Part shown: piece by piece, positions 56,076-64,000 of the stretch
Layout of the letters: every line of letters starts with the position of its first letter
How positions within the stretch are numbered: the first letter of the stretch is position 1
Program-made: the position numbers and the translations under genes
Notes under the pieces: generated by a model
Databases searched by the model: none
What the model was told of the DNA's origin: nothing
What the model saw: the letters and a program-made list of their open reading frames with translations, nothing else
Source of the DNA: Caulobacteraceae bacterium
Lineage (GTDB): Bacteria > Pseudomonadota > Alphaproteobacteria > Caulobacterales > Caulobacteraceae
Assembly (NCBI GenBank): GCA_947475875.1
Contig: CANJME010000002.1
Span: 1-64,000, forward strand
Length of the DNA: 64,000 bases
Direction: 5' to 3'

Positions 56076-57197
56076 ATGCGTCAGTCGGTTATCAGGCGAG
56101 GCCTCAGCGGGGTGTGCGCCGCTGTCCTGATCCTGGCCCCCGCCCTGGCGCAGCAACCCGCGCCCGCGACCCCGTCGGGCGTGACTACCGTCTCGCCCCT
56201 GACGGTCCTGTCGAGCCTGCCCAAGGTCGGGACCGGAGCGACCCTGTTTACGCCGGACGAGCTTGACGCCGTGGCCGCCCAGGCCCGGGCCTATTTCCTG
56301 CAGGCGCGGGATGGCGCGCGCGATTGTCTGGGCCAGTCCGCCCTTAGCGGTCCCCTGCCGGAAGACATGGGCGAATTCAGCGTCGGCGCCCTGTCATCGA
56401 CCGAAGCCCGCGCCCAGTTCGACCTGCAGCAAAAGGCTGAGGCGGCCCGCGCCGCCACCGACGCCGCCCTTGCCGCCAGCGTCGCGGCGAGGCGTGGAGA
56501 GATCAGCCAGGCAGACCTCGAGAGGGCTGAACTCGCCCGCCAGGCGGCGACCAAGGCCTTCCAGGAGGCCCGAAAGCTCGCCGACGAGTCGCACTACCGC
56601 ACGCTCGACTTGCTTGAACTGGCCGACCAGTATGTCGGCGGCGACCTCTTCTCCCTGCGGGCTCTCGAAAAGGGCAAATACGTCGACAGCTGCACGTTCG
56701 ACCAGAACGGCAATCTGGTCACCGATGTGGTGCAGCCGGCAAGGTGCTCGCAACGGGCCAATATGCGGTCCATGCGCGAGGTCTGGGCCCAGCTCGACTA
56801 TCGCTCGCTGCAACGCTCCCAGGGCGATGGCCGCCGCGTCAGCTTCACGCCGGCCGAATTCGCCGACCTTCGCCTGGCCAATGTCGTCGCCGGCCAGGTC
56901 CAGGAAAAGGGCGCGCCGGTCATTCGCGTCACCGGCAAGATCGTCAATCCACGCCGCACCGCCATCACTCCGCCACCGCTGTGGGTAGAGATTCTCGACC
57001 AGTACGGCACCTCGCTAAAGGCCGAACAGGTCGTTGCGCCTCGCGGTCAGGGCAAGATCCAGCCTCGCGACAGCCTGACCTTTACCTACGCGGTCAGTCC
57101 CGTCCCAGAACGGATGGCCAAGGCCTCGGTCACGTTCGCCCCGACCCACCGCCAGACTTCAAATCTGGTCGCCGCCATGACCTGCACGGGCGAATAA
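56076..57197 (+). CDS. Periplasmic protein, paralogue 3
   Basis: A 373-aa exported protein, third of the family. Signal peptide (MRQSVIRRGLSGVCAAVLIL, cut after ALA near 25), TTVSPLTVLSSL, helix (about 75-190), and the beta-domain FADLRLANVVAGQVQEKG, VTGKIVNPRRTAI, PPLWVEILDQYGTSLKAE and ASVTFAPTH. Shared cysteines are at ARDCLGQ and MTCTGE; an additional pair (DSCTFD, ARCSQR) lies in an insert of about 40 residues after the helix. ATG 56076 is chosen; a TTG at 56070 is possible. No family known. Confidence 0.85.
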   Translation: MRQSVIRRGLSGVCAAVLILAPALAQQPAPATPSGVTTVSPLTVLSSLPKVGTGATLFTPDELDAVAAQARAYFLQARDGARDCLGQSALSGPLPEDMGEFSVGALSSTEARAQFDLQQKAEAARAATDAALAASVAARRGEISQADLERAELARQAATKAFQEARKLADESHYRTLDLLELADQYVGGDLFSLRALEKGKYVDSCTFDQNGNLVTDVVQPARCSQRANMRSMREVWAQLDYRSLQRSQGDGRRVSFTPAEFADLRLANVVAGQVQEKGAPVIRVTGKIVNPRRTAITPPPLWVEILDQYGTSLKAEQVVAPRGQGKIQPRDSLTFTYAVSPVPERMAKASVTFAPTHRQTSNLVAAMTCTGE

Positions 57198-57268
57198 GCC
57201 TAGATCGCTTGCCGTTTTTGGCCTGGCGGTTAAGACTTGGATTCATAGCCATGCCTGGAGGCCAATCA

Positions 57269-58165
57269 GTGTTAAAGCCTGCTGTTGTTATCGCCGCCCT
57301 GATGGCCGCGACCTTTGCCTATGCCGCGACGCCGCGAGACAATCTGGTGGTCACCACCGACTGGCTGGCCCAGCACATCAATGACGCCAACCTCGTTATC
57401 CTGCATTCAGGAAGCGCCAACGATTACAACGCCGGGCACATCGCCGGCGCGCGGCTGGCGGCGCAGGACGCCCTCTCGGTCGGTGGTGCGGCGGCAGGCG
57501 GCCTGACGCTGGAGCTGCCCTCGGCGGCCGAGCTGCGCAATCAGATGCAGGCGATGGGTATCTCCGACAACTCCAAGGTCGTGGTCTATGCGACGCGCGA
57601 TGTTCAGGCCGCCACCCGGCTGATCCTGACCCTCGACGCCGCCGGTCTGGGCGACAAGGCGGTGCTGCTCGACGGCGGCCTCAACGAATGGAAGCGCGGC
57701 AATCGTCCGACGGTCACCGAGGCGACGCCGCCGAAAACAGGAACCCTGGCCGCGCTGAAGATGCAGCCGCGCATCGTCGACCAGGCGTTCGTGCAGAGCC
57801 ACGCCAAAAGCCCCGGTTACGTGCTGATCGATGCACGAGCAGGCCAGTTTTACGACGGCGTGGCGGCCGGCGGCGCGCCCCCGACCAAGGGGCATATCCC
57901 CGGCGCCAAGAGCATTCCCTTTTCCTCGCTCAGCGGCGCGGACGGCAAGCTTAAACCCGCCGACCAGCTGCAGGCCCTGTTCACCGCCGCGGGCGTCAAG
58001 GCGGGCGACCACGTGATGGTCTATTGCCACGTCGGCCAGCAGGCGACGGCGGTGGTCTTCGCCGCGCGGACCCTTGGCATCGACGCCCAGCTCTATGACG
58101 GCTCGTTCCAGGAGTGGTCGGCCAAGGGTCTGCCGGTTGAACTGCCGCCCGCCGCGGCCGGATGA
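57269..58165 (+). CDS. Periplasmic two-domain rhodanese (sulfurtransferase)
   Basis: A 298-aa exported protein with two rhodanese domains. GTG 57269 is preferred: GGAGG is seven bases upstream and the protein then opens with a signal peptide (MLKPAVVIAALMAATFAYA); ATG 57251 adds six residues. The second domain has the catalytic cysteine in VYCHVGQQATA; the first has VVYATRDVQA at that place with no cysteine and is probably structural. Likely passes sulfur from thiosulfate or a thiol. Its stop overlaps the YeeE-like start by four bases, so the two work together. Confidence 0.87.
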   Translation: MLKPAVVIAALMAATFAYAATPRDNLVVTTDWLAQHINDANLVILHSGSANDYNAGHIAGARLAAQDALSVGGAAAGGLTLELPSAAELRNQMQAMGISDNSKVVVYATRDVQAATRLILTLDAAGLGDKAVLLDGGLNEWKRGNRPTVTEATPPKTGTLAALKMQPRIVDQAFVQSHAKSPGYVLIDARAGQFYDGVAAGGAPPTKGHIPGAKSIPFSSLSGADGKLKPADQLQALFTAAGVKAGDHVMVYCHVGQQATAVVFAARTLGIDAQLYDGSFQEWSAKGLPVELPPAAAG

Positions 58166-58701
58166 GGCCGGAAAAGCCTTACCTCAATCCTTATGTGGCA
58201 GGGGTCGGCCTCGGCCTCGTTTTGCTCGCCGCCTATGTGCTGACGGGCAGGGGACTGGGCGCCTCGGGCGCGTTCGGTAACGCGGCGTCGGAAATCGTCT
58301 CGGTGGTCGCGCCGGGAAAGGCCGCGTCCAACACCTATTTCCAGAGCTACCTCTCAGGCGGCGCGCCATGGAGCGCTTGGATCGTTATCGAGATCGCCGG
58401 GGTTCTGATCGGCGGCGGCATTTCCGCCTGGCTGGCGGGGCGGTTCAAACCCGGCATCCAGCGGGGACCGAACCTTAAACCCGTCTCGCGCCTGACGGCC
58501 GCGGCGATCGGCGGCGGGATCATGGGCCTCGGCGCAGTGTTGGCCAGAGGCTGCACCAACGGTCAGGCGCTCTCGGGCGGGGCGCTGCTCAGCGTCGGCA
58601 GCTGGGCCTTCATGATGGCCGCCTTCGCCGGCGGCTGCGACCGAAGGCCCCGCCGCCCAACTCGCGGCGATCAGGAAACGCGGATGCTAACCGGAGCCTA
58701 A
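58162..58701 (+). CDS. YeeE/YedE-family sulfur transporter
   Basis: A 179-aa membrane protein with about four helices. The family signature ARGCTNGQALSGGALLSVGS (cysteine in RGC) and a second motif GGGISAWLAGRFKPG are present. YeeE family members import thiosulfate. ATGA overlap with the rhodanese gene suggests that imported or periplasmic sulfur is handled by that enzyme. The last 20 residues (CDRRPRRPTRGDQE onward) are Arg/Pro-rich and unlike the hydrophobic ending usual in the family; a frameshift near 58630 or a real variant could explain it. Confidence 0.8.
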   Translation: MRPEKPYLNPYVAGVGLGLVLLAAYVLTGRGLGASGAFGNAASEIVSVVAPGKAASNTYFQSYLSGGAPWSAWIVIEIAGVLIGGGISAWLAGRFKPGIQRGPNLKPVSRLTAAAIGGGIMGLGAVLARGCTNGQALSGGALLSVGSWAFMMAAFAGGCDRRPRRPTRGDQETRMLTGA

Positions 58702-58747
58702 TCGGCCTGTCACGCGGCTGTCGCCAAAGCCCCATATCGCCTGGGCC

Positions 58748-59575
58748 ATGTCGGGGCCTGATCCAGTTCATCCGCACGCGGTTTCCTGCCGCGCGGCGTT
58801 CATTTCCGATGTGCATCTGGGCACGCGGGGTTGCCAGGCCGAGCTCTTGCTCGACTTCATCCGGGCGCTCGATTGCGATACGCTTTACCTGATCGGCGAC
58901 ATCATCGACGGCTGGAAGCTGAAGTCCGGCTGGCACTGGCCGCAGTCCCACAACGATGTGGTGCAAAAGGTGCTGCGCATGGCCCGCAAGGGCGTCGAGG
59001 TGATCTATGTGCCCGGCAACCACGACGAGGGCGGGCGCGAATTCTGCGGCGTCCACTTCGGCGGCGTCATCGTCGCCCGCGACTGGATCCACGAGACCGC
59101 CGACGGCCGCAAGTTCCTGGTCACCCACGGCGATGAATTCGATGGGGTGGTCCAGCACGCCAAATGGCTCGCATTCCTGGGCGATGCGGCCTACCGCGCG
59201 CTGCTCGCGGCCAACACCTGGTTCAACAAGGTCCGTCGGGTGATGGGCTTCGGCTACTGGAGCCTCTCGGCCTTCCTGAAGGTCAAGGTCAAGAACGCCC
59301 TGCAGTTCATCGAAAACTTCGAGGAAGCGGTGGCGGACGAGGCCCGCCGCCGCGGCGTCGACGGCGTCATCTGCGGCCATATCCACAAGGCTGAAATGCG
59401 CGACATCGGCGGCATTCTCTACGTGAACGATGGCGACTGGGTGGAAAGCTGCACGGCCGTGGTCGAGCATCATGACGGAACGCTGGAAATCCTCGACTGG
59501 AGCAGGATGCCGATCGTGCGAAACCTCGCCGATGCGCCAGTTCCCATCAAACTGGGTGAGCTGGTGGCCGCTTAA
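58748..59575 (+). CDS. LpxH-like UDP-2,3-diacylglucosamine pyrophosphatase
   Basis: A 275-aa metallophosphoesterase. The dimetal motifs are FISDVHLG, YLIGDIIDGW, VYVPGNHDEGG, THGDEFD and ICGHIHKAEM in that order. It belongs to the YbbF/LpxH-related branch seen in Alphaproteobacteria, with the helical insert (KVRRVMGFGYWSLSAFLKVK). The lipid A role is plausible but the paralogue LpxI often serves instead in this class, so the real substrate may be another phosphoester. Confidence 0.82.
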   Translation: MSGPDPVHPHAVSCRAAFISDVHLGTRGCQAELLLDFIRALDCDTLYLIGDIIDGWKLKSGWHWPQSHNDVVQKVLRMARKGVEVIYVPGNHDEGGREFCGVHFGGVIVARDWIHETADGRKFLVTHGDEFDGVVQHAKWLAFLGDAAYRALLAANTWFNKVRRVMGFGYWSLSAFLKVKVKNALQFIENFEEAVADEARRRGVDGVICGHIHKAEMRDIGGILYVNDGDWVESCTAVVEHHDGTLEILDWSRMPIVRNLADAPVPIKLGELVAA

Positions 59576-59590
59576 GGCTAAACACCCGCG

Positions 59591-60406
59591 ATGAACTACC
59601 GTCACGCCTTCCACGCTGGAAATTTCGCCGATGTCGTCAAGCACGCGGCTCTGGCCCAATGCCTGGCGCGGCTTTCCGGACCGCTGCACATCATCGACAC
59701 CCATGCGGGCGCGGGGGTCTATGACCTGGCGGGCGAAGCGGCTCTGAAATCGCGCGAGGCCCAGGCCGGGATCGTCCGTCTCGCCGCCGATCCGGCCGCG
59801 CCAGAGGTTTTCGCCTCGCTGTTGAAGGCGGTGAGCAGCCTCAACCCCGAGGGCGACATCCGCCACTATCCGGGATCTCCGGCCCTGATCTGTGGTCTGA
59901 TGGGCAAGGACGATCGGCTGACAGCCTGTGAACTGCGTGGTGACGACTATTCCATTCTTTGGCCCTGGCTCAATCGCCACTGCCTCAAGGCAAAGGCGAT
60001 GCAGGCCGATGGCTTCGAGGTCGCGCTGCGGGAGGCGAAAACCGGGCAACGCCTGTTCGTCCTTATCGATCCGCCCTTCGAACAGGCCGGGGACTATGAG
60101 CGGACTGCGCAGGTCGCCCTGTCGGTGGCCACCGGAGGCGCCTGCGTCATGATCTGGTTGCCACTGAAGGATCTGGAGACTTTCGACCGCTTCCTGCGAC
60201 GGCTGGAGGCCGGAAATCCCCCGCCCGTCCTGGTCGCCGAATTGCGTTTGCGCCCGCTCACCAACCCCATGGCCATGAACGGCTGCGCCCTGGTTTTCCT
60301 GAATCCGCCGGTCGGCCTGCAACTTGAACTTGACGTTATTTGCGGCTGGGCCGCCCAAAAGCTGGGCGAAACCGGCGCGCAATCCCGCATTTGGCGGCTG
60401 TCATGA
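59591..60406 (+). CDS. rlmJ: 23S rRNA (adenine(2030)-N6)-methyltransferase RlmJ
   Basis: A 271-aa SAM methylase for A2030 of 23S rRNA. MNYRHAFHAGNFADVVKHAA is the typical N-terminus, with IIDTHAGAGVYDL binding SAM and VLIDPPFEQAGDYER as the catalytic DPPF motif. Length is normal. It lies 15 bases after the LpxH-like gene on the same strand, likely co-transcribed. Confidence 0.94.
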   Translation: MNYRHAFHAGNFADVVKHAALAQCLARLSGPLHIIDTHAGAGVYDLAGEAALKSREAQAGIVRLAADPAAPEVFASLLKAVSSLNPEGDIRHYPGSPALICGLMGKDDRLTACELRGDDYSILWPWLNRHCLKAKAMQADGFEVALREAKTGQRLFVLIDPPFEQAGDYERTAQVALSVATGGACVMIWLPLKDLETFDRFLRRLEAGNPPPVLVAELRLRPLTNPMAMNGCALVFLNPPVGLQLELDVICGWAAQKLGETGAQSRIWRLS

Positions 60407-60492
60407 AATCATTGAAGAACCGCATCTTTTTCGCGATGTGAGAGTCGCTATGCTGCGCCGCACAATTTCCCGATGCGAGGAGCAGACCCGTC

Positions 60493-61029
60493 ATGTCCCT
60501 GAAAGCTTTCGATGCCGAATTCGCCAAGGCTCAGGCCGAGAAGGTGTTCTCCCTTCCCGTCGGCATGACCTCCCCCCTGTGGCTGGCCTATGGCGGAATG
60601 ACCGCTGGCGCGCTGACGTACTGGTGGATGAGCCAATGGATGAAGCCGATGAACCTTGAGGCCATGTCCTGGCCGAAGGCGCCGGACTTGGCGAGCCTCA
60701 TGCAAGCGCCCGACGAAGTCGCAGCGGTCGTAGAAGAGATGACGCCCGCGTCCATTCTGGCGGCCGTCGAGCCGATCATAGAAGCGGCGGAAATCGTTAT
60801 GGAAACGACTGCCGAGGTCGTCGAAAAAACACCGGACGATCTCACCGTTCTCGTGGGGATCGGTCCCACCCTGGCGGGCAAACTCGCCGATCTGGGCGTC
60901 ACCACCTATGCCGACATCGCCGCGTGGAGCGAAGCGGACGTCGATGCATTCGACAGACAATTGAAGCTCCTCGGCCGCATCACCCGCGACGGCTGGATCG
61001 AACAGGCCAAACAATTGGCCGAGGCCTAA
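60493..61029 (+). CDS. Membrane protein with C-terminal helix-hairpin-helix domain
   Basis: A 178-aa protein. The N-terminal part has phasin-like residues and one hydrophobic segment (about 27-48, MTSPLWLAYGGMTAGALTYW). An acidic helix follows (75-112), then a helix-hairpin-helix region (about 114-178: DDLTVLVGIGPTLAGKLADL, GVTTYADIAAWSEADV, RITRDGWIEQAKQLA) like those at the end of NuoE-like and other proteins. Whether it binds DNA or a protein is unknown. Stop overlaps the convergent GGDEF-like gene by four bases. Confidence 0.7.
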   Translation: MSLKAFDAEFAKAQAEKVFSLPVGMTSPLWLAYGGMTAGALTYWWMSQWMKPMNLEAMSWPKAPDLASLMQAPDEVAAVVEEMTPASILAAVEPIIEAAEIVMETTAEVVEKTPDDLTVLVGIGPTLAGKLADLGVTTYADIAAWSEADVDAFDRQLKLLGRITRDGWIEQAKQLAEA

Positions 61030-62264
61030 TCTGAACCCAGGCTGGCGTGAGTGGCTTCCATCAATCCGGCCATTGCCAACCGCCGGGGCGAGCTGCAGCC
61101 ATGAACCATCACCGAGCGGGTGACCCGTCGCACCGACTTGACGGTCTCGCGCGCCCAGCCCAGGAATTCGGCATCGCCCGCCAGGTGGGGCGGACAGACC
61201 ACCGAAATCGCCTGCAGTCCGGTATCCTTCAAGGAACTGGTCACCCGGGGGGTGTCACCCGACAGATGGCCGACCACCAGCAAGCTCGCCGGCTTGATCA
61301 GCGAGATCACCGACAACAGTGGGCCTTGCGGCACATCCTCGATGTCGCAGATCTCGCAGATGACCCCCTTCAAGACCCACTGCCGGGCCTGATCGAAGGC
61401 GGTCTTCATCACCTTGCGGCCTTCCACCGTAGAGAGTGAGACGTAGGAAACCGGCACGATCAGGCTCAATTCCTGACTTTCATGCTGTTCGCTCTTCAGC
61501 CGGGCGACCCCGCGCGAGATGGTCGCCATGTCGATCCTCAGGAGATCGGCGCGGGTCAGGTTGCGCACCTCGCCGGGCGACAGTTCCTTGTCGGTGTCTT
61601 CGAGCACGACCCGCCGGGTTAATCGATAGCCGATGCGGGTGCTGCCCTTCAGCTCGAAAACTGGCTCCAGCTTGCACGAGACGCGCACCCGTTTGCCGTT
61701 GCCGGCCGTGAACGGTGACCAGCGGTCGGGGGATAGCAGGGTAGGATCGGCCTCGGCCTCTGCGGCGGCGCGGGCGGCGGCGACCTCCCTGGCCTCGCCA
61801 TCCATAGCCATGCGGGCGTCCACCGGCACGGCCGTCAGGTCCGAGCCTTCGAGCCTGGTCACCCGGCAAACCGAGAGCGCCCCGGGACGTACTGCCCCCA
61901 GAAAATGCGACAGCACTTCGCGTAGGGTCCGCAGGCAGGCGGCCTGGGCGCCGAAGGGACCGAGGTCCGGCTGGGCGATCAGAAAATCGCTTTCCGAGAT
62001 GCGCGTCATATAGCCGTTCAGCCCGAGGTGCCGATCGATGACCTTCTCGACATGCTCATAGACCCCTTCGCGCCGGCCCTGCCATCGGTCACCGAACGCA
62101 TCGACGATGGCGTCGAGACTGATGATATTGACCTGGCCGTCCGCCAGGGCGCTCGATCCTTTCAGGGGCTCCAGCAAATCGGGATTGCTGGCGCGCAGCA
62201 TTTTGGGCGCCTGAGCAACCGTCGGCGCGTCTACGTCTTTCCGCACGAGCGCGACGGTATTCAT
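61026..62264 (-). CDS. Degenerate GGDEF/EAL-like protein
   Basis: A 412-aa soluble protein. The first 150 residues look like a cyclase fold with NIISLDAIVDAFGDRW and YMTRISESDFLIAQPDLG, where SESDF stands at the place of GGDEF. The last 220 look like an EAL-like barrel: CKLEPVFELKGSTRIGYRL, IDMATISRGVARLK, SLIVPVSYVSLS, VICEICDIEDVPQG and LVVGHLSGDT. The catalytic glutamate of EAL is not seen, so it is probably not enzymatically active. Role as c-di-GMP receptor or unrelated regulator is inference. Confidence 0.6.
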   Translation of the reverse strand: MNTVALVRKDVDAPTVAQAPKMLRASNPDLLEPLKGSSALADGQVNIISLDAIVDAFGDRWQGRREGVYEHVEKVIDRHLGLNGYMTRISESDFLIAQPDLGPFGAQAACLRTLREVLSHFLGAVRPGALSVCRVTRLEGSDLTAVPVDARMAMDGEAREVAAARAAAEAEADPTLLSPDRWSPFTAGNGKRVRVSCKLEPVFELKGSTRIGYRLTRRVVLEDTDKELSPGEVRNLTRADLLRIDMATISRGVARLKSEQHESQELSLIVPVSYVSLSTVEGRKVMKTAFDQARQWVLKGVICEICDIEDVPQGPLLSVISLIKPASLLVVGHLSGDTPRVTSSLKDTGLQAISVVCPPHLAGDAEFLGWARETVKSVRRVTRSVMVHGCSSPRRLAMAGLMEATHASLGSD

Positions 62265-62348
62265 GTGGTCACTTTGCGCGGGAAAGGTTACCTGGCGGAT
62301 TAACCGCGATGGTGAAAATGCGATTCACCCTGCGGCGAGAGATCGCGC

Positions 62349-63326
62349 CTATTCGGGTAAACCAAAGGCCCGCAAAAGCTGGTCCGCGGCTTGTCCCGGC
62401 GGCAGTAAACCGTTGCGCACCCTGGGTTCCAGCTCGCCGACGAGCTCCGCCACCGCTGGGTGCTTACGCAGCGCATCGCCCAACCGGTCGCTGACCTGAC
62501 TCCACATCCACCCCACATTTTGAGTAGCGCGTCGCGATGCGCGCTCGCCGGACGCGGTCATGATCTCGCGGTGGCGTTCGAGCTGGGCCCAGATCTCGGC
62601 GATCCCGTCGCCAGAGAGCGCCGAGGCGGTCAAGACGGGCGGTGTCCAGTTGCGTGAGGCGGGCTCCAGGATGTGCAGTGCCGACCGGTAGTGCTGAGCT
62701 GAGCGTTTGGCCAGGGCCGGGTCGATGTCGGCCTTGTTCACGACGATGGCGTCGGCCAGTTCGATCAGGCCTTTCTTGATCCCTTGCAGTTCGTCGCCGC
62801 CGGCTGGAATCAGCAGGGCCAGGAAAACGTCCACCATGTCGGCGACCATGGTTTCCGACTGGCCGACTCCCACGGTCTCCACGATGATCACATCAAAGCC
62901 GGCCGCCTCGCACAGGAGCATGGCCTCGCGGGTCTTGCGGGCGACCCCGCCCAGGGCGCCTCCGGACGGAGAAGGGCGAATATAGGCGTTCGGGTCCACC
63001 GACAGCCTCTCCATGCGGGTCTTGTCGCCCAGGATCGAGCCGCCGGTGCGGCTGGACGAGGGATCGACCGCCAGCACGGCGACCCGGTGATCGCTGGCGG
63101 TAAGCATCAGCCCGAGCGCTTCGATGAAAGTCGATTTTCCGGCCCCTGGCACGCCGGTGATCCCGACCCGCTGGGCGCGTCCAGTCAGAGGCATCAGCGC
63201 TTCGAGCAGCGTCCGTGCGCTGGCCGCATGATCCGCTCTGCGCGACTCGACCAAGGTGATGGCGCGGGCCAGGGCGGCGCGCTCACCTGCCTCGATGCCC
63301 GATTTGAGGTCTGTCACCGTCGCCAA
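62349..63326 (-). CDS. meaB: Methylmalonyl-CoA mutase-associated GTPase MeaB
   Basis: G3E GTPase that loads and protects the B12 cofactor of methylmalonyl-CoA mutase. The P-loop is GITGVPGAGKSTFIEAL, the switch regions GGSILGDKTRMERLSV and VDVFLALLIPAGGDELQGIK, and the base motif VVNKADIDP (NKxD). Length 325 aa. The start is TTG 63326; a GTG at 63317 is also in frame. The mutase genes are not in the window. The 84-base gap 62265-62348 shows nothing. Confidence 0.93.
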   Translation of the reverse strand: MATVTDLKSGIEAGERAALARAITLVESRRADHAASARTLLEALMPLTGRAQRVGITGVPGAGKSTFIEALGLMLTASDHRVAVLAVDPSSSRTGGSILGDKTRMERLSVDPNAYIRPSPSGGALGGVARKTREAMLLCEAAGFDVIIVETVGVGQSETMVADMVDVFLALLIPAGGDELQGIKKGLIELADAIVVNKADIDPALAKRSAQHYRSALHILEPASRNWTPPVLTASALSGDGIAEIWAQLERHREIMTASGERASRRATQNVGWMWSQVSDRLGDALRKHPAVAELVGELEPRVRNGLLPPGQAADQLLRAFGLPE

Positions 63327-63338
63327 AATATGCGGCTC

Positions 63339-63656
63339 TTATACCCGCACGGCCGTTCCGCTGGCCGTCACCATTAGCATCGAGCCGTTGGCGCCGACCG
63401 TCTCGTAGTCGAGGTCCACCCCGATCACCGCATTGGCGCCCAGCGCGCCTGCCTGCGCCGTCATCTCGCGGATTGCCGATTCCCGGCCCTCGCGAAGGAT
63501 GTCTTCATAGGCCTGGGACCTGCCGCCGACGATGTCGCGCACGCCGGCCAGAAAATCGCGGAATATATTGGCGCCGACGATGGCCTCCCCGGCGACAATG
63601 CCGAGATAGTCCTGGACCGGCCGACCTTCGACGCTGTGAGTTGTGCTGACGATCAT
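63339..63656 (-). CDS. YbjQ-family (UPF0145) protein
   Basis: A 105-aa protein of the YbjQ family, a ring-shaped pentamer of unknown function, sometimes linked to heavy-metal binding. [40 protein letters not shown] and [16 protein letters not shown] are near the consensus. GGAGA lies about seven bases before ATG 63656. It is 12 bases before meaB and probably co-transcribed. Confidence 0.92.
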   Translation of the reverse strand: MIVSTTHSVEGRPVQDYLGIVAGEAIVGANIFRDFLAGVRDIVGGRSQAYEDILREGRESAIREMTAQAGALGANAVIGVDLDYETVGANGSMLMVTASGTAVRV

Positions 63657-63839
63657 GGTCTTTCTCCGCGGGCCCCGAACTTAGGCATTCGATCCTTGCA
63701 AGTCATCGGCTGAACTAGAGATTTTGGGGAACGCGTGCGCCACAAAGCTTGCGACAACTGGCGGTGGGCGTCGACGATCCGACTTAATCTATTGTTTTCC
63801 CTGCCTGGGCATACTGCCGCCCTGGGAGGGCGTCGATCC

Positions 63840-64000
63840 GTGAAACGCCACAGGCTGCAGGAACCGCCCTTCGGAATGAACGGTGTGAAGCCCGCTTTTG
63901 AGCGGGCGACCTGGCTTGCCAAGACCCTGTTCGATGTTGTCGGTTCCGCCGTCGTGCTGGTCGATGGCCACGGCAGTTGGCGCAGCAGGGACAATGTCGA
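63840..64000 (+). CDS. GAF-domain sensor protein, 5' end only
   Basis: The reading frame runs off the window. From GTG 63840 (GGGAGG about ten bases upstream) the first 53 residues include RATWLAKTLFDVVGSAVVLV followed by DGHGSWRSRDN, which matches the start of a GAF sensor domain. ATG 63876 is a second possible start. Downstream domains (histidine kinase, GGDEF or others) cannot be seen. Confidence 0.55.
   Translation, partial: MKRHRLQEPPFGMNGVKPAFERATWLAKTLFDVVGSAVVLVDGHGSWRSRDNV

Noticed and set aside
58610-60382. 590-aa minus-strand open frame
   Set aside because: Antisense to the LpxH-like and rlmJ genes, which both carry full sets of catalytic motifs.

Overview
The window comes from a GC-rich alphaproteobacterium, most probably a member of the Caulobacterales (Caulobacter/Phenylobacterium-like). 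The evidence is the gene order ftsZ-lpxC-bamD-recN-ligA, a CtrA-type TTAA-N7-TTAA box and several GANTC (CcrM) sites in front of ftsZ, an alphaproteobacterial LexA box (GTTC-N7-GTTC) in front of dinB, a DUF1476 ATPase-inhibitor zeta gene, and PurS/PurQ/PurL as separate proteins. No insertion sequence, prophage, integrase or CRISPR array was seen. Genus assignment is inference.

Layout. 1-8.5 kb: cell-division and envelope genes (ftsZ with a cell-cycle promoter region, lpxC, bamD), then recN, an LprI-like lipoprotein and ligA. 8.5-17.7 kb: SDR, aminopeptidase P, a compact bioF-bioD-prmA operon facing bioA, a TrmH/SpoU-type RNA methylase and a nitronate monooxygenase-like flavoprotein. 17.7-20.7 kb: an ECF sigma factor overlapping a membrane protein with ankyrin repeats (candidate anti-sigma), rpsD, and a small exported protein. 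20.7-29.3 kb: a long minus-strand run with grxD, an aldo/keto reductase-like gene, bolA, a CPBP protease, a cytochrome P450 and the purine genes purL, purQ, purS, purC. A small exported protein is wedged by 4-nt overlaps between purS and purQ. 29.5-43.9 kb: mixed housekeeping genes (2OG oxygenase, VOC protein, ATPase zeta subunit, TPR/O-GlcNAc-transferase, purB, two MFS transporters, GST, radC, dinB, map, sfsA, cinA-like).

44-58.7 kb is the accessory-looking part. It starts at tRNA-Leu(TAA), which is followed by a strongly structured intergenic stretch and a two-gene TolQ/TolR (MotA/MotB)-like module of unknown job. Then come an exported alpha/beta hydrolase, a class II cytochrome c lipoprotein, an OprB-like porin, a PQQ/heme alcohol dehydrogenase and a CoA-transferase. 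Next are three tandem paralogues of an unrecognised periplasmic protein family (two conserved cysteines, a conserved C-terminal beta-domain), and an overlapping rhodanese-YeeE pair for sulfur handling. 58.7-64 kb returns to conserved genes: an LpxH-like phosphoesterase, rlmJ, a membrane protein with a helix-hairpin-helix domain, a degenerate GGDEF/EAL-like protein, meaB, ybjQ, and the start of a GAF-domain gene cut by the window end.

The best candidates for something undescribed are the TolQ/TolR-like pair beside tRNA-Leu and the three-paralogue periplasmic cluster. All functional names rest on motifs read by eye; no database search was possible.
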